Below are positions 1-11,417 of a stretch of DNA of 64,000 bases, piece by piece. The notes under the pieces were generated by a model, which did not search any database, was not told where the DNA came from, and saw only the letters and a list, made by a program, of their open reading frames with translations. Source of the DNA: Atrichornis clamosus (taxonomy: Eukaryota > Chordata > Aves > Passeriformes > Menuridae); contig WBMZ01011898.1 in assembly GCA_013400975.1 (NCBI GenBank), positions 124,001-188,000 on the forward strand. Direction: 5' to 3'. Numbering within the stretch: the first letter of the stretch is position 1; each line of letters begins with the position of its first letter. The translations under genes and the position numbers were made by a program.

Positions 1-3000
1 TGAAAGATGGGTAAATGAAAAGGGGAGAACAAATAAAGAAAGCATTTAACTTGAATGATCGTGCAGCACTTTGTGATCCTCAGGTGCATCAGACTATGAA
101 ATAATTCCCACTGTGGCTGACAGAATCTCCATCCTGATAAAGTGAAATGGAAAAGCAGCACTTTCAAAAGCATATGATGGAGTAGCTTGACAGGAAGACT
201 GCTCTACGAGACAGACACATTTCTAAGCCTTGCCCACGAGGGTAGGAATCCAGGCGGGCAGCATAGGCAGACTGACTTGTAACACCTCGCAACCACTTCA
301 GACTCAGCAGCATATTTACCACAGAGGTGACAGTTCAAAGGTTGTTCAGCCTGTACTGCACTGCAAGGCTGTGGTTCAGGGGGATGCAGTAGGAGAACAT
401 CTTGACAGGTATCAATGTCACTTGCTGGTTTTGTACAAAACGTGTGGGTTTTCCCTCTTTGCTCACCAGCACAACTTCATTTTTCCAGATAGCAAACACA
501 CACTTCCCAGTGTATTTCTCTTAACCTACATATATTCAGTGACATGGAGATAAAGACATCCAATGCCTCATTCCAAGCTCACTGCAAAGGAATTTCCTCT
601 GCACCTACCGTGACACACCCACCACATCTTTCTCTGACTGAGGGTTAAGTTCTCCCTAAGCTGTGCCCGTGCAGGAAGAAAGCTCCCGAAGGGAACTGCC
701 ACTCTTCAGAAGAACATCCACAGAATGAGATGAGGTTTCACAAAGATAAGACACAGGGAGTACCAAGTCAACTTAAGGGCATGCGGGGTTGTTAAACATT
801 TCCCGTGCTGGAACATCTGACGTGTATTCTACTACACCTTTTCTCAGATTTCCATTTCTGCTGAAACTGAGCCTGTTTAGTCTCAGCAATCTGGAAAGTC
901 AGAGGTGGCATTCAGGTCAGCAACTTTCGTGCTGCAACCTCCCCACCCCAGTCCTGCCACGGAGGAGCAGCTGCAGCGGGACTTAGCCTGAGGGGGAGCC
1001 TCTGCCCCGGTGTTCCCTGCATGAACAGAGGAGTGCAATAGACTGTATTCCTATTTTGCTGCCTACAGACTGTGTGTGATGCCTGTTTTGCCCACTGTAG
1101 TTACCTAAGCTTACACCCCTTCTCATGGAATAGGAACTAAGGACCCTCCTGAAGGGTTCAAAGTAACTTCAACCCACACAACTACACAAGTCTTCAGAGT
1201 CCTTCCTCCATGGCAACCACAGCAAGTCAGGTTCAAAAATTTCTTTCCATTCTAATGATTAGCCAGCGACTACAATGACAAAATTCAGACAGTATTATTA
1301 ATCTGATTGGCTAATAGTAGGACAAGTTTCAAGTATTTTACAGACCAGTTGAGCTATGTTATTCCACAAACATTCAAGTGCTTGAGAGAGGAACTGCAAC
1401 CAGCACAGGAGATGACAGTGAACAGAGCTGCCAAATGACCAGAGCATCTGACTGTATAAAGAGAAATAACTTTTCCTCATCCTAATGCATTGTGTGACCA
1501 CATCAGAACTTTTAGCTTTTTTTGAATAGACAAATATTGTTTTTATAATTTAACTATGCTGCAGCCTCTTTCATTCCAAACGTGGCCCTGTTCAGCACCT
1601 GGAAGTTTTGCATATCCTGATGACAGAGCACACGCAAATACACCCTAACAAGTGTCACATATTGCCAGCAGCTCATCTCCACATTAGGATGGGGCATGTT
1701 AGAGATTCCCACTTTTGCCTTTTCCATTTTATTGGCATCTTTTTTTTTTTGTTTATTTAAACACAGCTGGCTATCACCTGATGCTGTGTCACAAAGGCAA
1801 GACAAAAGGTGTCATTCTCACCAGCAGCCTGGTGTGCAACCTCTCTATTTCTGACTTCACTTAAGGCTGGGACTCCCCTCCTCAAGCTGGGCTCTAACTC
1901 AGAATCATCCTAGTAAGTCAGTCCAACTACAGGATACCTGATCCTCTCTAGTTTTCAATTCATAACTGAAGAGGAGAGGCTGATCCCCCCTCCAAGTGTT
2001 AATACTCTGGCTGGGAAAGGCAAGGTGAGCAGCAGGCAGTTCAGAGCTGTGCTAGCTGTGAAGGTTCACCAGGCAAGTGTTGGAACAGATCACAGCCAAA
2101 TTTAATCTCAAAAAAATAAACAACTTCAGCTCCTGCAGTGGCTACACACACTTCAGGAAATGGCTGTGTTCTCAAAGGATATTGAAGCAATGTGGTTTGG
2201 CTTATTTGGGTTTAAGAGTATTCTACCCATAAATATACTCAAATGCTGTCATAAAAGCCCAGTTACGCATCCTGGCAAAATATTGTATATAAGCCTTCTA
2301 ATTGCATGCACGCCTTCAGCAGATTTTAAAAACAGGCTCTAGAACGTATGTAAAATTAGTTTTGTTAGGAGGATAACTGTTTTCATTTTTCTCACCAGTT
2401 TATCTTATTTATATATTTTTGGAAGAACAAAGTTAACTAATTAACAGTCAGCTTTCAAAAGTCCTAACATTCTGTATTCTGTCAGCCTTCGTAATTGAGG
2501 AAAAAAAGCTCCAGAAAGCAGTTCCTGACAGAAAAGCAGGTATTTTCTTTAACAAAGCAGCTGCTGCAAATTCTTTTTTAAAGCTGTATTCACTGGGGTA
2601 TTTTTCCTTTTCTTTCTGTTCACATGAAGACTGAAATCAGACTTATAGGGATCCAGACCATCTGCCCTTTTCTTCAGAAAACTTCTTCCCTTTGTTTGCC
2701 CTAATTAGCATTTTAATAAATCAACCAAATATTTTTCCCTTAAAGCAAACACTTCACTACCAGTAGCTTTTGTGTTAACTCCCATATGATTACAAATTCT
2801 GTGGCTCAAACACTCAAAAGAGGAAACAAAAAGATGCACATCAGATTTCTGCACGTGGCCACGTGGAAATTCTGTTGACAGTGGCATGTGTGGACAGATG
2901 GTGCCTATTTATGTGAAAATCCACAGAACCAAAAACCTCCAAACTTTCTCTATATTTCATTTTGTTACATAGTCTGTATGAATTAGATATAAGGATATAC

Positions 3001-6000
3001 AGGATTATCAGGAGAGCACATACAGGACTACATATGGAGAGTTTATGGATTAGGTATTCTTTCTGCATTATCTAGCAGTGCTTCCGCTTGAACAGAAACA
3101 TTTAATGTGTTGCATCTACCAAAGCAACTGGAAAAATTAAATTGCCCTGGAAAAGTTCAACCTTGGAAATGCTTCTTAAATCATATTGCCTGAATATCCA
3201 TGACTCAATGGATGACTCAAAATCCAGCTACAGGCTCAGGTTCTGAAGATTTTTTGTTATTCCTACGTAACCCTGGTTTCAATGCAAGACATCTGTGTAA
3301 GCACACTGCTAAACAATTTGACTGAACACAAAAGAAAAAAGAAAAGATGTTGAATACTTCTGCAAACTAATGCACAATTTTATGCAATTTCTTTTTGGGT
3401 TACTTGAACCATGAACCTGAGTGATGTAGAAAAATTTTTGATATTGTATTTCTCTAAATTTACTAGAAATTGAATCAACATTCAAGAAAGGAATAGGTAA
3501 ACAATAAAACCAAAAAATGACACTACCTTGCTACATTCTGAATAATCCAGGAAGAGTTTATTTTAGTCCTAGTCTCTTCAGCTGACCATGACCAAGGACC
3601 CATGAGCAAGCTACTCAACCAAAGTTACAGAACATGTTCTAGTCACAGAAGCTTACCTCTACAGCCACACTAAGTTAAGTTATGCTTTCTGTTTTCCTGC
3701 CTTGATTGTCCAACTCTCATCAAAAAAAGTCACTTAAAAAAAAAAATACAGTAGTTGTTTCTCATTAACTTTTCCCTATTATTCCCACCAAGCTTATAAT
3801 AATGTTCTCTTGAATTAATTGATCCATAATTGTGTCAAACAAGAACGACTATCGGGGCAGTATGTGCAGTGACAACGATTGCACAATTTTAAGAGTGTTA
3901 AATCCTCACAGCTCAAGGGATAAATGATGTTTAAAAATGAGATAATAAAAATGTTTCATATAGATTGTTGTTTGCTTTTTTTAAATTCATCCCAAGATAG
4001 GCAAGACAATTGCCTAAATGATGGCTACCATGTTAAACAGGAACACCCAGGGAAATTTTGGAACAACTTACAATTTAAAAAAGCAATAAATGAAAAAGGA
4101 AATCAACAAGAATGGGTATCTCTTTCCATAATGCCTAATTGTCAAATTAGTGCAATATTTCCCTAAGCAAAGGAGCTTACTAACAGCAATCACATAACAG
4201 CTCAGGCTGTAGATTTCTCAGTGAGTAATTACTTCTGACTTTTAAAATGAACAAATAAGTTGTAAAGAAGAATAAGTTGCAAAGTCACCACTTTGCTGCC
4301 TTAAAAAAAAGTTGTTGTCTTAGATAAACATCATATGTTTCTTTCATGCAGTTGTTGAAAAAAATGGCCTAAGAGGGCCCTTTTAAAATCTCTTGTTATT
4401 TGGATTCTAAGGACATCGTGCTGGTTAAAAATGGCTTTTCCAGATCAGGCATTGCACACACTTTACTTCACAACCTGCACCACTCTTGTCTTCTAGTTAA
4501 TCATTAAATCACTGAAGGGCTTAGGTAGATCAGGAAAGATCACCTAATGCTAAAAGCCAGATATTTTTCAGCAGCAAATTCCAGGTGAAACTTGAAAAAT
4601 TAAGACCTACAAAACCTCTGTGAAAGATATTGTAGGACCTATACTTTTCAAAAGGTCTAATCAACTCTAAGTGTGAAACATTTTGGACTGTGCTATGCAA
4701 CACCACTTCAACCTTAAAATTTAGTGTACACAAAACCAGTCACAAAACTAACCAAGTGTGCACACAAACACTGCCTTCAGTACAAAACAGATGCAGCATC
4801 TGTGGACAAAGAGTCATATTTCAGAGCTGAACATGCTATTGCAATTAGCATCTATTACTTCTAAACCAAACACCTATTTTTACATAAGGTATATATTATT
4901 CTGTAATAATAATTCTGTAATTACAGCTGGAAAAGAAACTACTATTCTCCTTTGCCTTTTTCTCATCCTCACCAGCAGAGTAGTTATAATACATGGAAAA
5001 CTAAGAATAGTATTGATCTTTTTTCTGTAATTTATTTCCACAACATTACACCTAGCTGAAAGCAACACTCCAACTGCCTTTCCTCAAAAGTGATCTGAGA
5101 AAAAAAAAAACCCTCCTTTGAGTGCATAAGTGCTGACAAGAGTGTGCAAGAGCAGCAGCTGTGCACACCCTGCAGGAGGGCAGGAAGGGCAGATACACCT
5201 CAGACCCAGTTCAGAGAGACGTGATGCAAATGCCTTTTACCTGTTTAAAGCACCAGCACAGCTGTAAGCAGGGACTGATGTTGGCGGCTAAACAGTGGTG
5301 GGATGCCTACGGTCCCAGGTGGCAACACAGCAAGGGTTCAGTGTTCAGCAGTGCCCACAAGAGTAGTCTGGATTTCCCAAGCCCGCGCACACGAAGCAGG
5401 TCAGCCACCAGGGGATGGGCTGGCTGGCGGGTGGCACCAGCACCGTGCACAGGCTCCAGCACCTCCCACCCACTAGGAAAACAAGCTGGGACCTTCACAG
5501 AAAGCTAACAAAAAGGGAGGACTAACAACCTGGGCTTGCTACACACCTCAGTCAGCCTTCTTCACCCTCCTGCTCAGCCCCACTCCTGCTGATGGAGGAT
5601 CAAACAGGTACAACACAGGCTGCCTTGTAGTCTAAGGGGAAAAAATTCCTGACTGAAGTGAAATACTCTACATTTGAGCAAACCACGCTCATTTCAAATT
5701 TTTCATTCCCAGTTTCTTTTCACAAGAGTTCATGATGACATACCAATATGTGAATACCCTTGGAAACCAGCACAGTGGGAAGCTCTGAGCAGCCATGTAA
5801 TGTACATGAAATGAGACCATACATATTTCACACAGTGCAAACATTACATTATCTTCAGTTTGGGTACATACCAGTTCTGACTTTACAGCTGCCACAAATG
5901 CCTTCCATTTCATTATTCCCATTCTAATTTTACTCAAAAGATTTACCCTTCCGTTTACAGCACGTGAAATATTTGGGATTTATCAGCTGGACATCCCATT

Positions 6001-8538
6001 GGCTGCAAGCAGGACAGGACAGACGTGCAGTGTGCACTGCCATGATAATTCTACCCCTGAACTCCATCCTGTGGAACGTTCACTCCTAGGTTAACCCCTC
6101 TCATTAAGAAGCAGGAGCTCACTGAAGGGCACCAGGAGGATGGCCTGAGGGAGGGTCACAGTAGCATTGGCCACTACATGAAGGGTCACCACAGCAGACT
6201 GACCAGCCTTCCACAGAGCTTCACTGCATTCCAGACCGGGACAGACCAGGCCATTTCAAAAGAGACCCATTGAAAGGTCTCTGCTTATCTAGATCAGTCT
6301 GTTAAAATTAGTAGCTTATCTTTGTTGCCATTCTTGCCACCAAAATAAATTAGATGTTCACCTTGTCTGCTTCAAGCCACTCACAGTACAAAATACAGCT
6401 TGGTGACACAGGCTGTGACACAAAAAGTCCACTACCTTAATTGATGATTAGAGATCAGGCTCACCAGAAACAACTATTAAAGTTTAATCAAAGCATTATG
6501 ATGTCATCTTTACATCATATTAATACCAAACCAGCAGCTCGTCAGAAATCAAAGAATATTTATTATTATTTTCATAATCATACTTTTCCTTTTAAGGATA
6601 GGAAACTTCAGCTCTACTTGACTTCATGCTTGATGAATTATGAAGACAAATCCCAGAGTAAATTCTAAGTGACGTAAAAGAATTTAGGCCCCCAATATCT
6701 TCAAAATGGTGATGCCTCAGAGAAAACGGAAACATTTGTGTCACAATGCAATGCGCAGATGTGTGGAAAAGACCTAAGACAGGACTCTTGCTTTGAAACT
6801 GTAGAGAATTTGAAATTTCTTATAAAGAGGGATGGATAGACTCTCAAATTTTGCAAACATTTAATCAAAGATGAGATATATTAACACGCTGCTACAGGAG
6901 CTCAGTATTTACCTGTGACATACTCTGCCAAGCAAGGGGCATTTCACAGTTCAACAAGTAACATCTTTTCCACAACACGGCTTACACACCAGGTCTTTAT
7001 TTTTAAATCGAAATTAATCTTCTTGCTATTAGATATTTACTAAATGTGACAAGACTGAAAGAATGCCTAAAACAGGTATCTTTTAGATAGATCCAAAAAT
7101 ATGTCTGCCCTTTGTTCAATAAGTCATCACATCATTACAATTGCATGTAATGTTATAATTACACCATGCAGAGATTTATGGGGCAGATAAACTACAGAGC
7201 AACTATTTGGATTGCCTTTTGATATGACACAATATCTTAATTAGATGACTCAGGGCAGTATTTTCAAAGACAAACGGTTGCACGTCCAGTCTTACACAGA
7301 AGGGTTCATTTTTATGTATCTATTTTGATAAAAAGAAACAAATAACACAGCCCTTTAGAACTGTTTTGTTCACATTCAATTATTACGAATATACTAAGTT
7401 TGGCCTCTTATTTCATTGACTGCCAACTGTCAAAGCTAATAGATAGCCATAAACACATATAGGGACTGATTCAAGTTTCAAGACCCACTCTGTCACAAAA
7501 AAATCATGCTCTCTCAGGCACAGTTCCAAAAGGTGACCTGGTCCAGAAAAAATGTCTGCCCTCTGAAAAAAACCAAAACCTATATTTATGTGTAAAATTC
7601 TTCACAGTGTTTTAAAAATGTTTACGTTGTATATAGAGAGTACAGTTCACCTTGGGTGAGTCTCATTATTTCATAACCAGTAAAATGCCAATGGAGTCAG
7701 AAGTGACATCTTTAGAAGCAGCAATGAATTTGGCTGAGTGGAAAGAGAGGTCAAGGCTAGGTCAGTGACACCTAGTAGAGTCACTCACTGCCCTCTTCCT
7801 CCCCTTTTAAAAATAAGAAAACCAAACAAATACAGCTTTATATAGCACAGAGGAGGAATTTCTTTTAAAAGCTGCACTTAAACTCTCAAAAGAAAAGCAA
7901 GTCAAAGCATTCTGGGCTGCCATTCAGTTCCCAGCCTTTTTCTCCCCAACAAGAGAGCTGGTTAGAATCTCTGAATTGCTACAGGTGTCATAAAACAACT
8001 TTCAAGGTCACCTTTGCCTCCCTAAACACAGCAGTTGTCCATCCTCTCTCATTATAACCCTTTTCCTACACTTTGAGGTGTATAAATTAGTACAGAAGAC
8101 TTTGGTTTCAAATAAAGGTACTCATGGTGTTCTCCAGCACACTTTGTATCTACAAATTACAGGACAGCATCATCTGGACGTCATCTGCCATAAATACATG
8201 ACCTATCAAACCCAGTAACACAACTGATTCCAGGGATTCAAGCATAAAAAGACCCTCAGATACCCACATCCATCTGCCATCAGCTTCAGACAATACACAG
8301 ACTCACACACACCACAGTAAATTCAATATTCATTATTTCTTCAAGTCTGCTTTCACTTACTCTAAGGTACAATATTCAGCACTATAACAGCAATGGAATT
8401 TAAAAGGAGGGTTTATCACATAATAGAGAGATATTCTATCAGACAAACACAGCTGATCTTTTCAATAATTTAAGCATCTTCCTTTTTATACAAAACATTT
8501 TAATCTGTAAATATGCTGGTACTAAAAGTAATACTCAC
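1..8538 (-). other. MYO1B: MYO1B intron 7 (at least 8.5 kb, partial)
   Basis: This is sequence downstream of the last exon seen; it starts at donor GTGAGT (8538) in phase 1 and runs off the window. I searched for the expected next exon (YLLEKSRVVKQ...) and did not find it. A GC-richer stretch lies at about 5160-5500, and short A runs occur near 5101 and 3737. No transposon, RNA gene or other coding region is recognisable. Confidence 0.85.
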
Positions 8539-8602
8539 AGTTGCTTATAACTCCCCCAAGTGGGTCACCCTTGAAATCAAATTCAATATCCATGTATTTG
8601 CC
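8539..8602 (-). CDS. MYO1B: MYO1B exon 7: residues 167-187 plus first base of codon 188, end of switch I
   Basis: The exon is 64 bases long. The acceptor TTTCACAG precedes GGC AAA TAC ATG (GKYM). The donor GTGAGT at 8538 follows AGC AAC T, in phase 1. It encodes [20 protein letters not shown] then N, with the first base of the Tyr188 codon. GKY completes switch I begun in the previous exon, and [14 protein letters not shown] is the conserved motor segment that follows. The next exon, expected to start with YLLEKSRV, was not seen in the remaining 8.5 kb, so the gene runs off the low end of the window. Here about 187 of roughly 1,100 residues are encoded. Confidence 0.95.
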
Positions 8603-8998
8603 CTGTGAAAGCAACATGTTTTAAGACTATAAGTTCTGTTTAAGAAAAACTGCTCAAGATATTTTTAAGTTGGTTGTTTTTAGAGGTTAAAAGAGTGATC
8701 AGACAATCTCCTGCGCACTCCATCAGAATTTTGAAAAACAGAAAATTATTCAAATCTTCTAAGACATTATCACAGCCAGCGATTTTTATGAAAACAGCTT
8801 TAATCGGGTCTGTAAAGCAACGCAGTAATTTGCCCAGTTTCTAAGGTTATATGAAGAAAATGCACATTACACAAACTTCCACCAGAATGCCAAGAACACC
8901 AACCAATACCTGTAGCCATGTAGGCACTACCGCACCTATTTACTCAAGAATGCGAGAAGAAATTATCTTGCAGGCAGGCTCCTTTTTCCAATGGAAAC

Positions 8999-9240
8999 CT
9001 CCTCGGAGCGTGAATCAAGGCAGGGGAGGGAGAGCCGCTCAGTCTGGCCTGAAGGAGCGGCTGGCAGCCAGTGCTGTTGGTAATCGCGGGACGTCTGTCC
9101 CTAAGCGTGTGCCTGCCTTGTAAAAGTGATGGATTTCTCCTGCTGAACTCTTTCCCTCGTAACTCAGGGGACCAGAGGCAACAATTAACAGGCTGTCACC
9201 ACACAAGTGATTTCAATTCTAGCTGCGCTGGCGCAGTGTG
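8999..9240. other. CpG-rich patch in intron 6
   Basis: About eleven CpGs lie between 9004 and 9233 in otherwise CpG-poor sequence. The patch ends in CTGCGCTGGCGCAG (9223-9236), a GCGC-NN-GCGC arrangement similar to, but not identical with, the NRF1 site GCGCATGCGC. It starts about 0.4 kb from exon 7 and lies next to the CR1 fragment at 9490. A regulatory role is only a possibility. Confidence 0.3.
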
Positions 9241-9489
9241 TGTTTCCTTGACTTCTGCTTGACTTTTCCACATCACAGGAGATCGCTCTGGTCTTTGCAT
9301 CATTTTAATTTATTTGACAAGTGTTTAATGTAGTAACAGCTACATTTAGCAGTGACAAAATGGACAGACCCATACTGTGCAGAAAAGGCAAAGGCAGTGC
9401 AGCTCACACTGGCAAGGAAGTTAAGAAAGATAAAAGCTGCTGGTAGCAATTCAGCCAAATTCCACCCTCTGGCACACACTTAACAGAGG

Positions 9490-9677
9490 ACACTGTTCAC
9501 TGTGAGGGTGGTGAGGCAATGGAACAAGCTGCCCAGAGAAGCAGGGCAGGTTCAAGGCCAGGCTGGATGGGGCTCTGAGCAACCTGCTCTAGTGGAAGGT
9601 GTCTCTGTCCATGGCACAGGGGTGGAACCAGATGATCTTTAAGGTCCCTTCCAGCCCAAGCCATTCTGTGATTCTAT
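9490..9677 (+). mobile_element. CR1 LINE fragment, 3' end
   Basis: This is the 3' terminal part of a chicken-repeat-1 retrotransposon. Diagnostic stretches in order are TGTGAGGGTGGTGAGGCA, GGAACAAGCTGCCCAGAGAA, CAAGGCCAGGCTGGATGGGG, ATGATCTTTAAGGTCCCTTC and the octamer end CATTCTGTGATTCTATG. The element is 5'-truncated, as is usual for CR1. It lacks about two dozen bases between the CCCAGAGAA and TTCAAGGCC blocks (the segment normally reading like GATGCCCCATCCCTGGAG). It lies antisense to MYO1B in intron 6. Identification is by recalled consensus; the subfamily cannot be assigned by eye. Confidence 0.93.
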
Positions 9678-11370
9678 GTCAGAAATAGCATATTGAAAAG
9701 TCTTGTGTTTATACTTCCTTATTCACTGCATCTAGGAAGAGATTTGGTTTTGTTTGTTTTACTATTTTATTTTTTATTACGGAACATAAAAACCCAAGCA
9801 CTTTACATTGACTCACACATAGATACTTTCTAATTTATGGGGTCTTTTGTCAAAGACTCTGTTTTGACTCTGCTTTATTGTCCCTTCTGGCAGCTGATGT
9901 AGCTAGACAGGACAGTACTTGTACTGTCTTGTTCAAAGTTAATTCTGAGCTGATTCGAATTTCGGAGATAAAAAATTAAATCAGATAATTAAATTTTCGT
10001 TTCCCAAAGACTGGGCCAGCTGGGTGTTTCCAAAGGTATTTTTAGCTCCATGTTTATAAGCAATGACTTGAAAGGCAAAGTAGTAGTTAGTTGCACTTTG
10101 TCCTGGAAAGACTTCTGGACCGTCTCCTCCTTGTTTCTGTATGCCATCTCTGACAAGTGCAGTGTTTCTACTCCTTTAATTAAAAAAAAAAAAAAGAAAA
10201 ATCTTTGCAGGTGTCCCAGATTTTGGCCCTGCCCTTGTGATGGAGACCCTTTGCTCTGTTCATAAGCAGAGGCAATGATCTGCAGAAGAAGCATTCACAG
10301 ACATGTGGAACGAAATCACCAACCTTTGAGAATTAGAAGGGAAGGGGAGAGAAGTCTCCCAAGTGGAAAAAAAGCCACTCTCCAGTCTCACCATGTCCAC
10401 CACTTTTATCCATTTGCTTTTCCTCACAACACATCATTTTCACAGCGTATTGATTTGCCTTCTGTTTTCTACTTTACACATCTCACAATATTACTCTTCT
10501 GGACACAAGTGAGCAAATGAGAGAGTTGCATTCAGCCTTCTGATTTAAAGCATTCAGCTTTCTGATGATTAAATCCTTCAGATTTTAGCAGGAGTAACTG
10601 TGATGAGTACTCACACTTCTGAATTTCTCAACTCCAGCTTCAGCTTTTTTTTTCTTCCCAATTGTCAATTCTGATAATTTCACATTCATTTTCATGCTAA
10701 AAAAGCCTGAATTCAAGCAGTTGATTTTAGAGAATTTAAGCAAAAAAGTAACATTAGAAATGCTTATATTAAAGATGAAGTTGTAAACACATTTTGAAAC
10801 ATTACAGAAAGCAAATGGGAATCTAAAGTAGCAATTTTAACAAAAAAACCCCCAAACATATGAATGGAAAACAAAATCATATACAAAGACCAACATGCTA
10901 AGCAGACCAATTGCTAGACACATGGTCTCTGACACTAAGGCCACCAGTGCCAGAAAATGAAAGAATCCAGCTGTGCTGTAATTATGTTTTTATCCGGTCA
11001 CAGACTGACATATCCTAACTTTTTTTCTTTCTTTTTTAGCCTCTACTTTGATTTTCAATAGAACTCTATGCCCACGTCAGAAACCAACAAGATTTCTGAC
11101 AAGGAGGTGAAGCACCTTTTACAAGGAGGGGCAGTCACAGTGGCCAGCACACACACTGGGGGAGGAGAACACGCTCAAATGTACAAGATGAAGGTGTTTG
11201 CCTTCTTCAAACACCATGGTCCTCAGACAACTACGAGAAAGCTCTCCAAATGATTCACTCCCTTTTTACAGATGCCTTGATGGTTGATACATGATAAAAC
11301 AGAAAGAGCCAACAGCATAACACACTCCTTCTAAAATGATTTCAAATTCAGCCTTGATCAAAATACTTAC

Positions 11371-11417
11371 AAATCTAGAGGAGTTGTCATTCCTCATAGT
11401 TTTGGCATTTCCAAAAG
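11371..11417 (-). CDS. MYO1B: MYO1B exon 6: residues 151-166, first half of switch I
   Basis: This is a short 47-base exon. The acceptor CTTTCTCCAG precedes CT TTT GGA AAT (completing Ala151, then FGN). The donor GTAAGT at 11370 follows AGA TTT, in phase 0. It encodes AFGNAKTMRNDNSSRF. The stretch NDNSSRF (residues 160-166) is the first part of switch I, including Arg165, which in myosins forms the salt bridge with switch II during ATP hydrolysis. Position 158 is Met (ATG); I recall Val in mammalian MYO1B. The exon is too short to be found by open-frame length and was placed by its motif, the flanking splice sites and exact phase agreement with both neighbours. Confidence 0.95.

Larger units (their letters stand above)
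8603..11370 (-). other. MYO1B: MYO1B intron 6 (2.8 kb)
   Basis: The intron runs from donor GTAAGT (11370) to acceptor TTTCACAG (8603) and is phase 0, interrupting the switch I coding sequence. It contains a CR1 3' end at 9490-9677 in the orientation opposite to the gene, and a CpG-rich patch at about 8999-9240, close to the downstream exon. Confidence 0.93.

Noticed and set aside
335..520. Minus-strand open frame of about 61 codons (ending ...VQYRLNNL, then a stop) at the window edge, looking somewhat protein-like.
   Set aside because: No recognisable family, no convincing splice sites, no phase link to MYO1B. This length is common by chance.
1..8538. Search for the next MYO1B exon (YLLEKSRVVKQPRGERNFH).
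   Set aside because: No minus-strand sequence with this coding potential and flanking splice sites was seen. It probably lies outside the window.
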